Below, one piece after another: positions 54,028 to 63,227 of a stretch of 64,000 nucleotides of DNA. The translations under genes and the position numbers were made by a program. The first letter of the stretch is position 1. Every line of letters starts with the position of its first letter. The notes beneath the pieces are model-generated. The model saw only the letters and a program-made list of their open reading frames with translations. It was not told where the DNA came from and ran no database searches. The DNA comes from an archaeon (GTDB lineage Archaea; Iainarchaeota; Iainarchaeia; Iainarchaeales; CSSED10-239). The stretch spans positions 1 to 64,000 of the forward strand of contig JALNXN010000003.1 in assembly GCA_023230325.1 (NCBI GenBank). Reading direction: 5' to 3'.

Positions 54028-56451
54028 ATGTGTGCAAATGTAAGTAGAGATAAAAAATTTATACTTTGGTTTAAAGAAACAGGAATTGAAGATGTCCCTT
54101 TAGTTGGTGGAAAGAATGCATCCTTAGGTGAAATGTATAAAAATCTAACCAAAAAAGGAGTCCCTATTCCAAATGGCTTTTCAGTAACTGCTTACTCTTA
54201 TGTTTATCTTTTAAAAAAATCAGGAATTGAAGAAGAAATTAAAAGAATACTTAAAAACTTGGACACTTCCAATTTACCACAACTTGCTCAAAAAGGAGAA
54301 GAGGTTAGAAGACTTATTAGGCATGCAGAATTTCCAAAGGATCTAGAAAAAGAAATAATTGAAAGTTATTATAAATTATCTAAATTAGAGAATGTTAAAG
54401 AACTAGATGTAGCTGTAAGATCTTCAGCAACAGCAGAGGATTTACCAGATGCCTCTTTTGCTGGACAACAAGAAACCTACTTAAATATTAAAGGTCCTGA
54501 ACAATTAATTGATGCTTGTAGAAAATGCTTTGCTTCTCTTTTCACAAACAGAGCAATTTCCTACAGACAACATAGGAATTATAATCATTTTAAAGTAGCC
54601 CTCTCAATTACTGTTCAGAAGATGGTAAGAAGTGATCTTGCAACCTCAGGAGTTATGTTTTCAATAGACACAGAGACTGGTTTTAATAATGTTGTGTTAA
54701 TTAATGCAGCTTATGGTCTTGGAGAAAATGTTGTGCAAGGAGCAGTTAACCCAGATGAATTTTTAGTTTTTAAACCAACTTTACATCAAAAAGGAAAAGT
54801 TCCAATCATCTCTAAAAAGTTAGGTTCAAAATCAATTAAGATGATATATGAGAAGGAAGGAAGTAAAGCAACAATTAAGAATGTACCAGTTGATATCTCT
54901 TTAAGAAATCAATTTTGTTTGAATGAAAAACAAATAACTCAATTAGCAAAGTGGGCCTGCATTATTGAAGATCACTATTCTAAAAAAGCAGGTTATTATA
55001 AGCCAATGGATATGGAGTGGGCAGTAGATGGTGTGACTAACAAGATGTACATTGTTCAAGCAAGACCAGAAACTGTACAATCACAAAGAAAAAGAAATGA
55101 GACAGTTACCTTTACACTTCTAGAAGAAAAAGAACCAATTGTTCAAGGAATAAGTGTTGGTCAACAGATCTCTTCAGCAAAAGTAAATATTATAAAAGAT
55201 TCTAAAAATATTACTGAGTTTGTAAAAGGTGACATCTTGGTTACAGAGATGACAGATCCTGATTGGGAACCAATTATGAAAATTGCTTCAGGGATTATTA
55301 CTAACAGAGGTGGAAGAACTTGCCATGCTGCAATAATTGCAAGAGAATTAAATATCCCTTGTATTGTTGGAACAATTGATGCAACAAGCAAGTTAAAAAA
55401 TAAACAAATAATAACAATGGATTGTTCCTCAGGAGATGCTGGATATATCTATGATGGTTTATTAAAATTTAAAAAAGAGGTAACTAAAGTAGGAGTTCTT
55501 CCAAAAACAAAAACAAAAATTATGTTAAATATTGGAAATCCAGAAATTGCATTTGAACAATCTTTCTTACCAAATGATGGTGTTGGTCTTGCAAGAGAGG
55601 AGTTTATTATTAACTCTTGGATAAAGATACATCCTCTAGCATTAATCAACTATAATAAGATAACAGACAGATCTATTAAAAAGAAAATAGATGATTTAAC
55701 TGTTGGGTATGATAACAAGAAAGAATATTTTGTTGACAAGTTATCGCAAGGAATTTCAAGAATTGCAGCTGCCTTCTATCCAAAAAAAGTTATCTTAAGA
55801 TTGTCTGATTTTAAGTCAGATGAGTATGCAAACTTGATAGGTGGAAAAGAATATGAACCAGTTGAATCAAATCCAATGATTGGTTGGCGTGGAGCTTCTA
55901 GATATTATCAAGGAAACTACAGAGCCGGTTTTAAACTAGAGTGTGATGCAATTAAAAGAGTAAGAAATAAATTTGGTTTGACTAATGTTGAGATTATGGT
56001 ACCTTTCTGTAGGACCATAGAGGAAGCAAAGTTAGTGATTTTGGAATTGAAAAAAAATGGCTTAAAACAAAAGGAAAATGGTTTAAAAATAATTTGTATG
56101 TGTGAGATTCCTTCAAATGTTTTGTTAGCTGACAAGTTTTTAGATCTCTTTGATGGGTTTTCAATTGGTAGTAACGATCTTACCCAGCTTACCTTAGGTC
56201 TTGATAGAAATTCAGAACTTTTAACAAACATCTATGATGAAAGAAATGAAGCTGTTAAATTATTAATTTCAAATGTAATTAAGGTAGCAAAAAAGAAAAA
56301 GAAATATATTGGTATTTGTGGTCAAGCTCCAAGTGACTATCCTGAATTTACAAGGTTTTTGGTAAAGGAAGGAATTGAGTCTATTAGCTTAAACCCAGAC
56401 AGTGTAATTAAGACAATCCCTATTGTTAGTTCTTCTGAAAAGAAGAAGTAA
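54028..56451 (+). CDS. ppsA: Phosphoenolpyruvate synthase
   Basis: Converts pyruvate plus ATP to PEP, AMP and phosphate (or the reverse). The N-terminal ATP-grasp domain opens with VPLVGGKNASLGEM and has RSSATAEDLPDASFAGQQ (about 131-148); the swivelling domain holds the phospho-His in GGRTCHAAIIAREL with His433; the C-terminal TIM barrel has IGSNDLTQLTLGLDRN (about 708-723) and ICGQAPSDYPEF with the catalytic Cys. 807 residues is normal. The GAGG Shine-Dalgarno lies nine bases before the ATG. It can serve gluconeogenesis or ATP synthesis in glycolysis. Confidence 0.97.
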   Translation: MCANVSRDKKFILWFKETGIEDVPLVGGKNASLGEMYKNLTKKGVPIPNGFSVTAYSYVYLLKKSGIEEEIKRILKNLDTSNLPQLAQKGEEVRRLIRHAEFPKDLEKEIIESYYKLSKLENVKELDVAVRSSATAEDLPDASFAGQQETYLNIKGPEQLIDACRKCFASLFTNRAISYRQHRNYNHFKVALSITVQKMVRSDLATSGVMFSIDTETGFNNVVLINAAYGLGENVVQGAVNPDEFLVFKPTLHQKGKVPIISKKLGSKSIKMIYEKEGSKATIKNVPVDISLRNQFCLNEKQITQLAKWACIIEDHYSKKAGYYKPMDMEWAVDGVTNKMYIVQARPETVQSQRKRNETVTFTLLEEKEPIVQGISVGQQISSAKVNIIKDSKNITEFVKGDILVTEMTDPDWEPIMKIASGIITNRGGRTCHAAIIARELNIPCIVGTIDATSKLKNKQIITMDCSSGDAGYIYDGLLKFKKEVTKVGVLPKTKTKIMLNIGNPEIAFEQSFLPNDGVGLAREEFIINSWIKIHPLALINYNKITDRSIKKKIDDLTVGYDNKKEYFVDKLSQGISRIAAAFYPKKVILRLSDFKSDEYANLIGGKEYEPVESNPMIGWRGASRYYQGNYRAGFKLECDAIKRVRNKFGLTNVEIMVPFCRTIEEAKLVILELKKNGLKQKENGLKIICMCEIPSNVLLADKFLDLFDGFSIGSNDLTQLTLGLDRNSELLTNIYDERNEAVKLLISNVIKVAKKKKKYIGICGQAPSDYPEFTRFLVKEGIESISLNPDSVIKTIPIVSSSEKKK

Positions 56452-56746
56452 CTTTTCTTTTTTCTTATTTTATTTCTTCTTTTTAGAATTCATTTTTTAA
56501 AAATTTACGCCCACCTCTCACATTATTTGTTGGACACCTCTTTTTAAATTTATTTTCCTTTAAATTTAATTTTTTGTTTTTTTTAATTTTAACTTGATCT
56601 TTTGTTATATTTTTTTAACTTCTTGTTTTTATGTTTAAAACAGCTAGTTTACTTTATAAACAATTTGTAACATTATATTTAACTTAAAATAAAAAATCTT
56701 TTTTTGTGTAGAAAATATAAAAGTAAACATTACAGGTGGGTTATAT

Positions 56747-57028
56747 ATGGTTAAAAAAAATTTAGGGTATTTATTTCTGGCAATAATATTATTTTTGATA
56801 TTTATTTCTGTTTTAAATCCTGTTGATTCAAAAGAAACTAATAATTTCAATAAAAATATAAAAATTGATTATATAAAAATTGATTATAAAAGGATTGATT
56901 TTAATAACTATTATCACAATCTATTTAGTTCTTATTTAGCATCTTGCTATTGTGGGGATGGGACTTGTGACTATAGGGCTGGAGAAAATCCGTACAATTG
57001 TCCAGAAGATTGTTTTGTAAGAAAATAG
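56747..57028 (+). CDS. Small exported Cys-rich protein
   Basis: 93 residues: an N-terminal membrane anchor (about 6-24), a KID-type repeat (KIDYIKIDYKRIDFNNY, 41-57), and a C-terminal Cys knot CYCGDGTCDYRAGENPYNCP ending CF. CGDGxC...GEN...CPxDC motifs recur in DPANN and other archaeal surface proteins and look like a small metal- or disulfide-stabilised module. GGTGGGTTAT lies just before ATG 56747. Confidence 0.75.
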   Translation: MVKKNLGYLFLAIILFLIFISVLNPVDSKETNNFNKNIKIDYIKIDYKRIDFNNYYHNLFSSYLASCYCGDGTCDYRAGENPYNCPEDCFVRK

Positions 57029-57097
57029 ATTGCTTTTTATTTATTTCTAACTACTATATTATAATTAAGAGTTATTTAAAATTTAGGGGGTAGAAAA

Positions 57098-57652
57098 ATG
57101 GCTATATTAATTGTTGTTTTAATTATAATAGTTGTTTTTTTGTTGTTTATAATCTTTGGAATCTATAACAGCTTAATTATTGCAAAAAATAGAGTGAAAA
57201 ATGCATGGAGCCAAATAGATGTTCAGTTAAAGAAGAGATATGATTTAGTTCCAAACTTAATTGAGACTGTTAAAGGTTATATGAAACACGAGCAACAAAC
57301 ATTAACAAAAATTACAGAACTAAGAAATCAAGCAATGAATGCAAAAGATCAAGATTTAAAAATTAAAGCAAATAATGAACTATCAAAAGCTTTAGGATCA
57401 TTAAATGTTGTAGTTGAAAATTATCCAGATCTAAAAGCAAGTCAAAATTTCTTAATGCTTCAAGAAGAATTATCAGGAATTGAGAATAAGATTGCATACT
57501 CAAGACAATTCTATAATGATTCTGTAATGACATTCAATAACAAGGTTGAGATGTTTCCAACAAATGTTATTGCAAACATGTTAGGTTTTAAGGAAAAAAC
57601 TTTCTTAGAAACACCAGATGTAGAAAAAAAGAATGTAAAAGTTTCTTTTTAA
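57098..57652 (+). CDS. lemA: LemA-family membrane protein
   Basis: 184 residues: one N-terminal membrane helix (about 2-23) followed by the four-helix LemA domain with NSLIIAKNRVKNAWSQIDVQLKKRYDLVPNLIETVKGYM (split across 28-66), ENYPDLKASQNFLMLQEELSGIENKI (about 107-132) and FNNKVEMFPTNVIANMLGF. Function is unclear; widespread in bacteria, found in many DPANN genomes. AGGGGG precedes the start by seven bases. Confidence 0.95.
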   Translation: MAILIVVLIIIVVFLLFIIFGIYNSLIIAKNRVKNAWSQIDVQLKKRYDLVPNLIETVKGYMKHEQQTLTKITELRNQAMNAKDQDLKIKANNELSKALGSLNVVVENYPDLKASQNFLMLQEELSGIENKIAYSRQFYNDSVMTFNNKVEMFPTNVIANMLGFKEKTFLETPDVEKKNVKVSF

Positions 57653-57821
57653 TTTTACATTTTTTCTTTTTTTATTTTTTTTAAAATATTTAATGATTAT
57701 CAATCTATTTTTATAAATAAATACTTGTTAATCTATAATCTAATTATAGTCTTTATAATCTATATTATTTAGAAAAAGAAAATTATTTTTTATTTGTAAA
57801 AAAGATTTTTTAAAAAAGTTA

Positions 57822-58013
57822 TGGGGACACCGGGATTTGAACCCGGGTCAACAAGTTTCTCCCAAATTCCCTTTAATTTTAAATTCTTCTAAAAAAATTT
57901 AAATTAAACAAACTTGTTTATCTTTCAATCATCTGCTTTTAAAAAGCATCTTGCTTTATAGGAAATGTGATGTCTGGAGCCTGTTAGGCTAGACCGGACT
58001 ACCCTATGTCCCC
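57822..58013 (-). tRNA. tRNA-Trp (CCA) with 117-base intron
   Basis: Exon 1 is 58013-57974 (acceptor GGGGACA, D-stem GGGT/GCCT, anticodon stem ACAGG, loop CTCCAG); exon 2 is 57856-57822 (A38, CTTGT, T-arm CCGGG-TTCAAAT-CCCGG, acceptor TGTCCCC, discriminator A). The intron follows position 37, the site common for archaeal tRNA-Trp. CTCC of the loop pairs with GGAG at the intron end (57863-57860), giving a 4-bp helix between two three-base bulges, a proper bulge-helix-bulge site for the splicing endonuclease. Confidence 0.93.
57857..57973 (-). other. tRNA-Trp intron
   Basis: 117 bases, AT-rich, with a short GATGATT near its middle that resembles a C box. No CTGA D box occurs in it, so it does not look like the C/D guide RNA that the tRNA-Trp introns of many euryarchaea carry. 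It contains no reading frame. Confidence 0.8.
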
Positions 58014-58229
58014 ACATAACTTATATATTAATACTAATAACTATTTATAAATATTTTCATATCTTTTACTTTTCTTTTTGATTACAAAAAACCTATAATT
58101 TTAAGTTTTTAGATTTATAAATAATAAATCTTATAACTTCTCTTTTAAAAAAACAGCAATAACCTTTTTATTTCTTTTCTTTCATAAATCTTTATTAGAT
58201 GTCTTTTTTTAAATTTACAAAAAGATATT

Positions 58230-58302
58230 GGTCCTGTGGTCTAGTGGTTATGATATCGCCCTTACAAGGCGAGGATCGACGGTTCGAACCCGTCCAGGAC
58301 CA
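58230..58302 (+). tRNA. tRNA-Val (UAC)
   Basis: Perfect acceptor GGTCCTG/CAGGACC with discriminator A, D-stem GTCT/TGAT with a 13-22 mismatch, anticodon stem TCGCC/GGCGA with loop CTTACAA (anticodon TAC), T-arm GACGG-TTCGAAC-CCGTC. The 3' end is three bases from the stop of the convergent SdpI-like gene. Confidence 0.97.
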
Positions 58303-58305
58303 CTC

Positions 58306-58953
58306 CTATTTATTTTCAATTTTATAATATAGAACATAAGAATAGATGATTGGAACTATTGTAGCTAAAATAATAGTTAAGAAAAAGAAAGAATATGCAT
58401 ACTCATATAAGAATAAACCAATAAAGATAATAATTCCTGAAACCTTAAACAAAATACTTGCAAGCCTATGTGTTTTATTCCAAACCATATCATTATGTAA
58501 AGTCCAAGGTGTCTTAATTCCAATAAACCAATTCCTTTTAGATTTCTTAATAAGTATTCCAGCAGAATAAACAATTACAGCAAAGGCAGGAATCATAAAC
58601 TTAGAGAAATTAAAAATTACTCCTAGATTATATAAGATTAATAATACTAAAATATATAACATAAACAAAAAAAGCAAAACTATAAAATTATCAAATTGTA
58701 ATTTAAATTTAATTATGTTTTTCTTTAGTGGGTCAACCTTTGGAATAACTAGATAAAATAAAAATAAAATAATTAAAATAAATGGAACTAAAAAGACCCC
58801 AACTGCTTTTGGCATATAGTCATCAACAATTCCCTTTTGGTTCCAATGGGATGCTATTTTTGCAGGTAATTTAGGATAAGCAACTATTGCTAAAATTATT
58901 GATATTAAAATAATTCCTATTAGAAGAATATATGTAAGTTTACCTCTATCCAT
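58306..58953 (-). CDS. SdpI/DUF1648-type membrane protein
   Basis: 215 residues with about six transmembrane helices. The exposed motif after helix 1, LPAKIASHWNQKGIVDDYMPK, is the DUF1648 signature; KRNWFIGIKTPWTLHNDMVW then NKTHRLASILF is the SdpI signature. Bacterial SdpI gives immunity to a killing factor and controls a repressor, but most family members are of unknown role. No toxin gene is adjacent. Ends three bases from tRNA-Val. Confidence 0.9.
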   Translation of the reverse strand: MDRGKLTYILLIGIILISIILAIVAYPKLPAKIASHWNQKGIVDDYMPKAVGVFLVPFILIILFLFYLVIPKVDPLKKNIIKFKLQFDNFIVLLFLFMLYILVLLILYNLGVIFNFSKFMIPAFAVIVYSAGILIKKSKRNWFIGIKTPWTLHNDMVWNKTHRLASILFKVSGIIIFIGLFLYEYAYSFFFLTIILATIVPIIYSYVLYYKIENK

Positions 58954-59116
58954 ATTTGACCTTATTTTTATTTTTTAAATTATATTTTTTATAAATTATA
59001 TCTGTTATCACACAGAATATAAAATTACACAATAACTATATAATTTTAAAATATATATATATACATATTATTTACATTGCTTTTATTTTTAAATGTTATG
59101 TGTTATTAAGTAATGT

Positions 59117-60994
59117 ATGTTGTATAAAAAAATTCTTTTAATAATCCTTCTTTTATTAATAATTCCTTTATCTATAAGTGCAGAGACAACAAATAATTTA
59201 AATTTTGATGCAATTAAAGGCAAAGTTATCGATGTTGACATAAACATTGAATATCCAATAATTATAAACAGTTATAAGGAGGGAAATTATCTAAATTTTA
59301 AAATGGCAGTTCCTTATAGTTCAAGAAATCAAAAATCAACTACTTCTGCATATTATTATAATGACCTAAATCAAAAGGTGTTTGCTGAAATTGAAGAAGA
59401 CAAGTTTGGAAACTCCATAGCAGTTTTTAATATCTCCAAAATTGAGAAAAACAAATATATTTTTTATGTAAACTCTAACATCAAGTCAGAAAATAATATT
59501 ATCTTTTCTAAAAATGAATATTATCTTTCAAATGACATTAATGAGTTTGTGGATTATAAACTCCCAACTAAAAACATGCAATCTGATAAAAGTGAAATTA
59601 TTTCTCTTGCAAATTCAATTAGTAGAAGTGATAATGCTTTAGAAGAAATTGTAAACATTACCAATTGGGTACACCAAAATATAGAGTATGATTTAGCTTA
59701 TGGAGAGAGCGTGGAAGACTCATTAACAGTGTTGTCAAACAGGGCAGGAGTTTGTGATGAGCTTGCAAATTTGGCAGGAGCATTGCTTAGGGCAAGGGGC
59801 TTTCCTGTAAAGTATATCTCAGGATTTGCAAACAGTACTCTTAGTTGGCAACCACATGCTTGGTTAGAGGTGTATGTTCCTGGGCAAGACTGGATACCAG
59901 TTGACCCTACTTATGGAGAGGTAGGTTTAGTTGATGCAAGCCACATTGTTGTCTCAAAATCATATGATGCAAGTGATATTAAAGACATAGTCACTACAAC
60001 AAACACAGTTGATATAAGCTTTGGAGAGAAAAATAATTCTTTTCTAATTAATGATCAAAGAAGTTATTCAGATAATGGTTATGCAAACGTCTTAAACATC
60101 AATTTAGTTTCTGAAAAAAAATATAAACAAAATAGTGCTTTTACAATTAAAGTTAAGGTAAAAAACACAAATGTAAATCCAATTACTAATCTTTTAATTT
60201 TAAAAACAAATGATAACTTTACACAAATCTATCCAAAATATAATGAAGTTATAATCTATTTAGGACCATTAGAAGAAAAAGAAATAATCTATTATTATAT
60301 TCTTCCAAAAACAGAAGTGCCTGTAAGCTACCCATATATTCTTGCAACTCAATTTAAGGACTTTGAGGGTTCTGTAAATGTGTATCCTGATCAAGGTCTT
60401 TATGAGGATGCTTTTTTTATCTTAGACCCAATTTTTTATTTTAAAGACAATTCTTTATTTATGGAGCAAGACATAATCAATCATACTCTTGAAAATAAAA
60501 ATTTAATTTTTGATTTTAATATCAACAATGAGGTGTCTAACCAGACAGTTGACATAGAGCCTAATAAAATTATTAATTTTGAAAAGGAAATAGGTTCTTT
60601 TTTAGAAGGTTTTTTTAGTTATAAGATATCAGGAGATTATGATTATGAAAATAAGATCACAATCTATTCAGACAAAATTGTTGTAGACGAAAATTATGAA
60701 AAAGAAAATTTAGTTGTTGGAAATAATCAAAATCTTCCTGTTGAGGATGGTAATGATGTTTGGAAAGATTTTAAAGAAGAAATTGAAGATGCAAGTGATA
60801 AACCTAAAATAAATAATATTTTAATATATATAATAATAGGTGTTTTTTTCATAATAATATTTTTAATAATAATCTTAAAACCAAAAAAACCAGAAAAACC
60901 AAAAGAAGAGATAATTAAACAAAAAATACACAACTCTTTAAAAAATAATTATTATAATGATAGCTTTGTAATTTCTGATAACCCAAATAAATAA
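59117..60994 (+). CDS. Surface transglutaminase-like protein
   Basis: 625 residues: signal peptide (about 4-22, ending SISAETTNN), a beta-rich N-terminal part, a transglutaminase-like cysteine protease domain (about 155-285) with the triad Cys213 (GVCDELAN), His247 (WQPHAWLEVY) and Asp263 (VDPTYGE), then Ig-like beta domains and a C-terminal membrane helix (about 572-592) with a short basic cytoplasmic tail. The catalytic domain would therefore face outside. Such proteins may cleave or crosslink surface proteins. The start is supported by the signal peptide. Confidence 0.9.
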   Translation: MLYKKILLIILLLLIIPLSISAETTNNLNFDAIKGKVIDVDINIEYPIIINSYKEGNYLNFKMAVPYSSRNQKSTTSAYYYNDLNQKVFAEIEEDKFGNSIAVFNISKIEKNKYIFYVNSNIKSENNIIFSKNEYYLSNDINEFVDYKLPTKNMQSDKSEIISLANSISRSDNALEEIVNITNWVHQNIEYDLAYGESVEDSLTVLSNRAGVCDELANLAGALLRARGFPVKYISGFANSTLSWQPHAWLEVYVPGQDWIPVDPTYGEVGLVDASHIVVSKSYDASDIKDIVTTTNTVDISFGEKNNSFLINDQRSYSDNGYANVLNINLVSEKKYKQNSAFTIKVKVKNTNVNPITNLLILKTNDNFTQIYPKYNEVIIYLGPLEEKEIIYYYILPKTEVPVSYPYILATQFKDFEGSVNVYPDQGLYEDAFFILDPIFYFKDNSLFMEQDIINHTLENKNLIFDFNINNEVSNQTVDIEPNKIINFEKEIGSFLEGFFSYKISGDYDYENKITIYSDKIVVDENYEKENLVVGNNQNLPVEDGNDVWKDFKEEIEDASDKPKINNILIYIIIGVFFIIIFLIIILKPKKPEKPKEEIIKQKIHNSLKNNYYNDSFVISDNPNK

Positions 60995-61097
60995 TTTAAA
61001 ATTTTTTAAATTACAATTCTTAATCTAAACCATTTATAAATTTAATTTAATATAGTTATATATATTAACTTAGAATATAAATATAAAAAACAAAAAA

Positions 61098-61169
61098 GCA
61101 CTCGTAGTATAGTGGTTAGTATGGGAGCTTGCCAAGCTTTCGGCTCGGGTTCGAATCCCGGCGAGTGCA
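61098..61169 (+). tRNA. tRNA-Gly (GCC)
   Basis: Acceptor GCACTCG/CGAGTGC with discriminator A, D-stem GTAT/GTAT, anticodon stem GGAGC/GCTTT (two G-T pairs) with loop TTGCCAA (anticodon GCC), T-arm TCGGG-TTCGAAT-CCCGG. It ends 17 bases before the RNase P subunit gene on the same strand. Confidence 0.96.
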
Positions 61170-61186
61170 TAATTATCTATGATATT

Positions 61187-61498
61187 ATGTCTAAAAATAA
61201 ACAACTAATTAAAGATAAAGTTCATTATTTAGTTGACTTTGCAGTTTCTGAATTCAATTCAGACAAACCAAACCCTTATGTCTATGATTATGTGAAGTTA
61301 AGTTTTAAACTTGCAAAAACAATCAATTATAGGGTTCCAAAAGAGATACATAGAAAGGTATGTAAAAAATGCAACTCTATAAGGAATATAGAAAACACTA
61401 AGATTAGAACAGAAAGAAGAAAAGTAAACGGAATTTATAGAAAGTATATTAAAATAAATTGTTTATCTTGTGGCAATATTAAAAAAATTGCAATTTAA
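61187..61498 (+). CDS. rnp4: RNase P protein subunit 4 (Rpp21/Rpr2)
   Basis: 103 residues. Archaeal RNase P protein that pairs with RNP1 (Rpp29) and cuts tRNA 5' leaders. N-terminal helices (YVYDYVKLSFKLAKTINYRVP) followed by a zinc ribbon with CKKC (59-62) and CLSC (about 93-96). ATG 61187 is chosen because upstream codons of the frame lie in the tRNA-Gly gene. A tRNA gene followed by an RNase P subunit on one transcript would need cutting by the enzyme itself. Confidence 0.9.
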   Translation: MSKNKQLIKDKVHYLVDFAVSEFNSDKPNPYVYDYVKLSFKLAKTINYRVPKEIHRKVCKKCNSIRNIENTKIRTERRKVNGIYRKYIKINCLSCGNIKKIAI

Positions 61499-61697
61499 AG
61501 AGTTGTGATTTTCATTAAGTTTGCTAAAGAAACATATTTAAATAGAACTCTACTTATATTATATATTAATTATAAAAAAAATCAAAAAAATAGATAATTA
61601 AGAAAATTTCAAAAAAATAAAACAAGTCTGTTTTTAAAATTACAAAATAATTTTGAAAAGTTATTATGAACAGATATTTATTATGAGGTGAGTAACT

Positions 61698-62282
61698 TTG
61701 ACAAGTGTTCAAGATGTTTTAGCACATCCATTAATTGAAAAAATTGCAAATGATTTAAAAGAAAATAAAAAATTAAAAGCACCTGAGTTTACTTTATTTA
61801 TAAAGACAGGAAGTCATAGACAAAGAGCTCCTGATAACCCAGATTGGTGGTTTATTAGAATGGGTTCTATTTTAAGAAAGGTTTATGTTTCAGGACCAGT
61901 AACTGTTAAGTCATTAAGATCATATTATGGTGGTAAGAAAGAAAGAGGAGTTAGACCTTCTAAATTTAGAAGATCTGGTGGAAAGATCATTAGAGTTTGT
62001 TTACAAGAACTTGGTAAATTAGGGTACATAAAAATCTCTGATGATAAGAAGGGGAGAGTAATTACTCCACAAGGACAAAAATATTTAGATTCTTTAGCTG
62101 GTATTGTTTTTAAAGAACATTCTTCTAAGAAAGAAACTATTGTACCAAAAATTGAAATAAAAATTAAAAAAGAAGTTTCAAAGACAGATGTTAATAAAGA
62201 AGAAACTAGAAAAGAAGAAACTAAGGTTGATAAAGAAAATAATGACAAATTAAAAAAAGTAGATTCTGAAAAGAAGAATTAA
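61698..62282 (+). CDS. rps19e: Ribosomal protein eS19 with Lys/Glu tail
   Basis: Small-subunit protein at the head of the 30S subunit. The core shows SVQDVLAHPLIEKIANDLK, GSHRQRAPDNPDWWFIRMGSILRKVY, GVRPSKFRRSGGKIIRV and LGYIKISDDKKGRVITPQGQ. It extends to 194 residues; archaeal eS19 is about 150, and the extra ~55 are a Lys/Glu tail. TTG start at 61698 with GAGGTGAG five bases upstream. First gene of the eS19-eL39-eL31-aIF6 operon. Confidence 0.96.
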   Translation: MTSVQDVLAHPLIEKIANDLKENKKLKAPEFTLFIKTGSHRQRAPDNPDWWFIRMGSILRKVYVSGPVTVKSLRSYYGGKKERGVRPSKFRRSGGKIIRVCLQELGKLGYIKISDDKKGRVITPQGQKYLDSLAGIVFKEHSSKKETIVPKIEIKIKKEVSKTDVNKEETRKEETKVDKENNDKLKKVDSEKKN

Positions 62283-62310
62283 ATTTATTATTTTTGAGGT
62301 TAAGATATTT

Positions 62311-62628
62311 ATGGCAAGAAACAAAGATAGAGAATTAAAAGAATTTTTAATTTCTCAAAGACAAAAAATAGGTCCAGGTTATATGAATACTCCTGTTTGG
62401 ATCATACAAAAAGCAGGAAAAAGAATCTGGAATAGAAGACAAAAAAGGAATTGGAGAGAAACAGAGTTTGGTGCTCAGTATAGAGCATTAGTTTTAAAGC
62501 AAGAAGTTCTTAAAGATAAAAACACAAAGAAAAGTGGAAAGAGAACAAAGAAGCTTAAACTAACTTCAAAGAAGAAAGTTAGAACAAGAAACACAACTGT
62601 AATTCCTAAAAAGTTTATTAAAAAATGA
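62311..62628 (+). CDS. rpl39e: Ribosomal protein eL39 with basic extension
   Basis: 105 residues. The eL39 core is MARNKDRELKEFLISQRQK...PVWIIQKAGKRIWNRRQKRNWR (about 1-50), which lines the peptide exit tunnel. Normal eL39 has ~51 residues; here a basic C-terminal extension of ~50 residues (KSGKRTKKLKLTSKKK) follows. The stop overlaps the upstream start of eL31 (ATGA at 62625). Confidence 0.9.
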   Translation: MARNKDRELKEFLISQRQKIGPGYMNTPVWIIQKAGKRIWNRRQKRNWRETEFGAQYRALVLKQEVLKDKNTKKSGKRTKKLKLTSKKKVRTRNTTVIPKKFIKK

Positions 62629-62639
62629 GAGTGAAATTT

Positions 62640-63227
62640 ATGCCACAAGAAAGTTATATAATACCATTACAAAAAGCTTATGACAAACCAAGAACCAGAA
62701 GAGCAAATGTTGCTGTTAGCTTGATTTTTGATTTTTTACGTAAGCATACAAGAAAAGAAAAAGAAGATGTTATTCTAACAAAAGAAGTTAATGAATTTAT
62801 TTGGAGTAAAAGTATAGAAAAACCTCCAAGACAGATTCCAGTGTCCATTAGAATCAAAGAAAATAAGGTTTATGTTTTTTTAAAAGGATCAAAAGAAATA
62901 GAAACTTTCTTTAACAAACAAAATGAAGTTAAAAAGAAATCTTTAAAAGAAAAAGTAACTGAAATTAAAGAAAACATACAAGAGGGTCCAAAGGCAGACA
63001 AGAAAGGAAAAACTGAAGCAAAAGTAGAGATTCCTGTATCCAAACCTAAAAAAGAAACTGATCTTAAAGAAACTGTTCCGCTAGAAATAAAAAAAGATTT
63101 AGAAACAAAAGAAAATAAAAGTTCTGCTAAAGAAGTTGTTACAGAAAAATTTACTGAAGAAAAATCTGCTGAAGAGAAACCAGAAATTAAAAAAGAAACA
63201 AAAGAAAATAAGGAACAAATAAAATGA
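62640..63227 (+). CDS. rpl31e: Ribosomal protein eL31 with long charged tail
   Basis: 195 residues from ATG 62640 (MPQESYIIPLQKAYDKPR). The eL31 core covers residues 1-85 (TRRANVAVSLIFDFLRKH, KSIEKPPRQIPVSIR), near the exit tunnel. The remaining ~110 residues are a Lys/Glu/Thr-rich tail, more than doubling the family's usual ~90. ATG 62625 overlapping the eL39 stop is an alternative start adding five residues. The stop overlaps the aIF6 start. Confidence 0.92.
   Translation: MPQESYIIPLQKAYDKPRTRRANVAVSLIFDFLRKHTRKEKEDVILTKEVNEFIWSKSIEKPPRQIPVSIRIKENKVYVFLKGSKEIETFFNKQNEVKKKSLKEKVTEIKENIQEGPKADKKGKTEAKVEIPVSKPKKETDLKETVPLEIKKDLETKENKSSAKEVVTEKFTEEKSAEEKPEIKKETKENKEQIK

Noticed and set aside
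58100-58150. AGATTTAT/ATAAATCT inverted repeat as an RNA element
   Set aside because: Pure A/T except two bases; expected by chance in this composition and not near a gene start.
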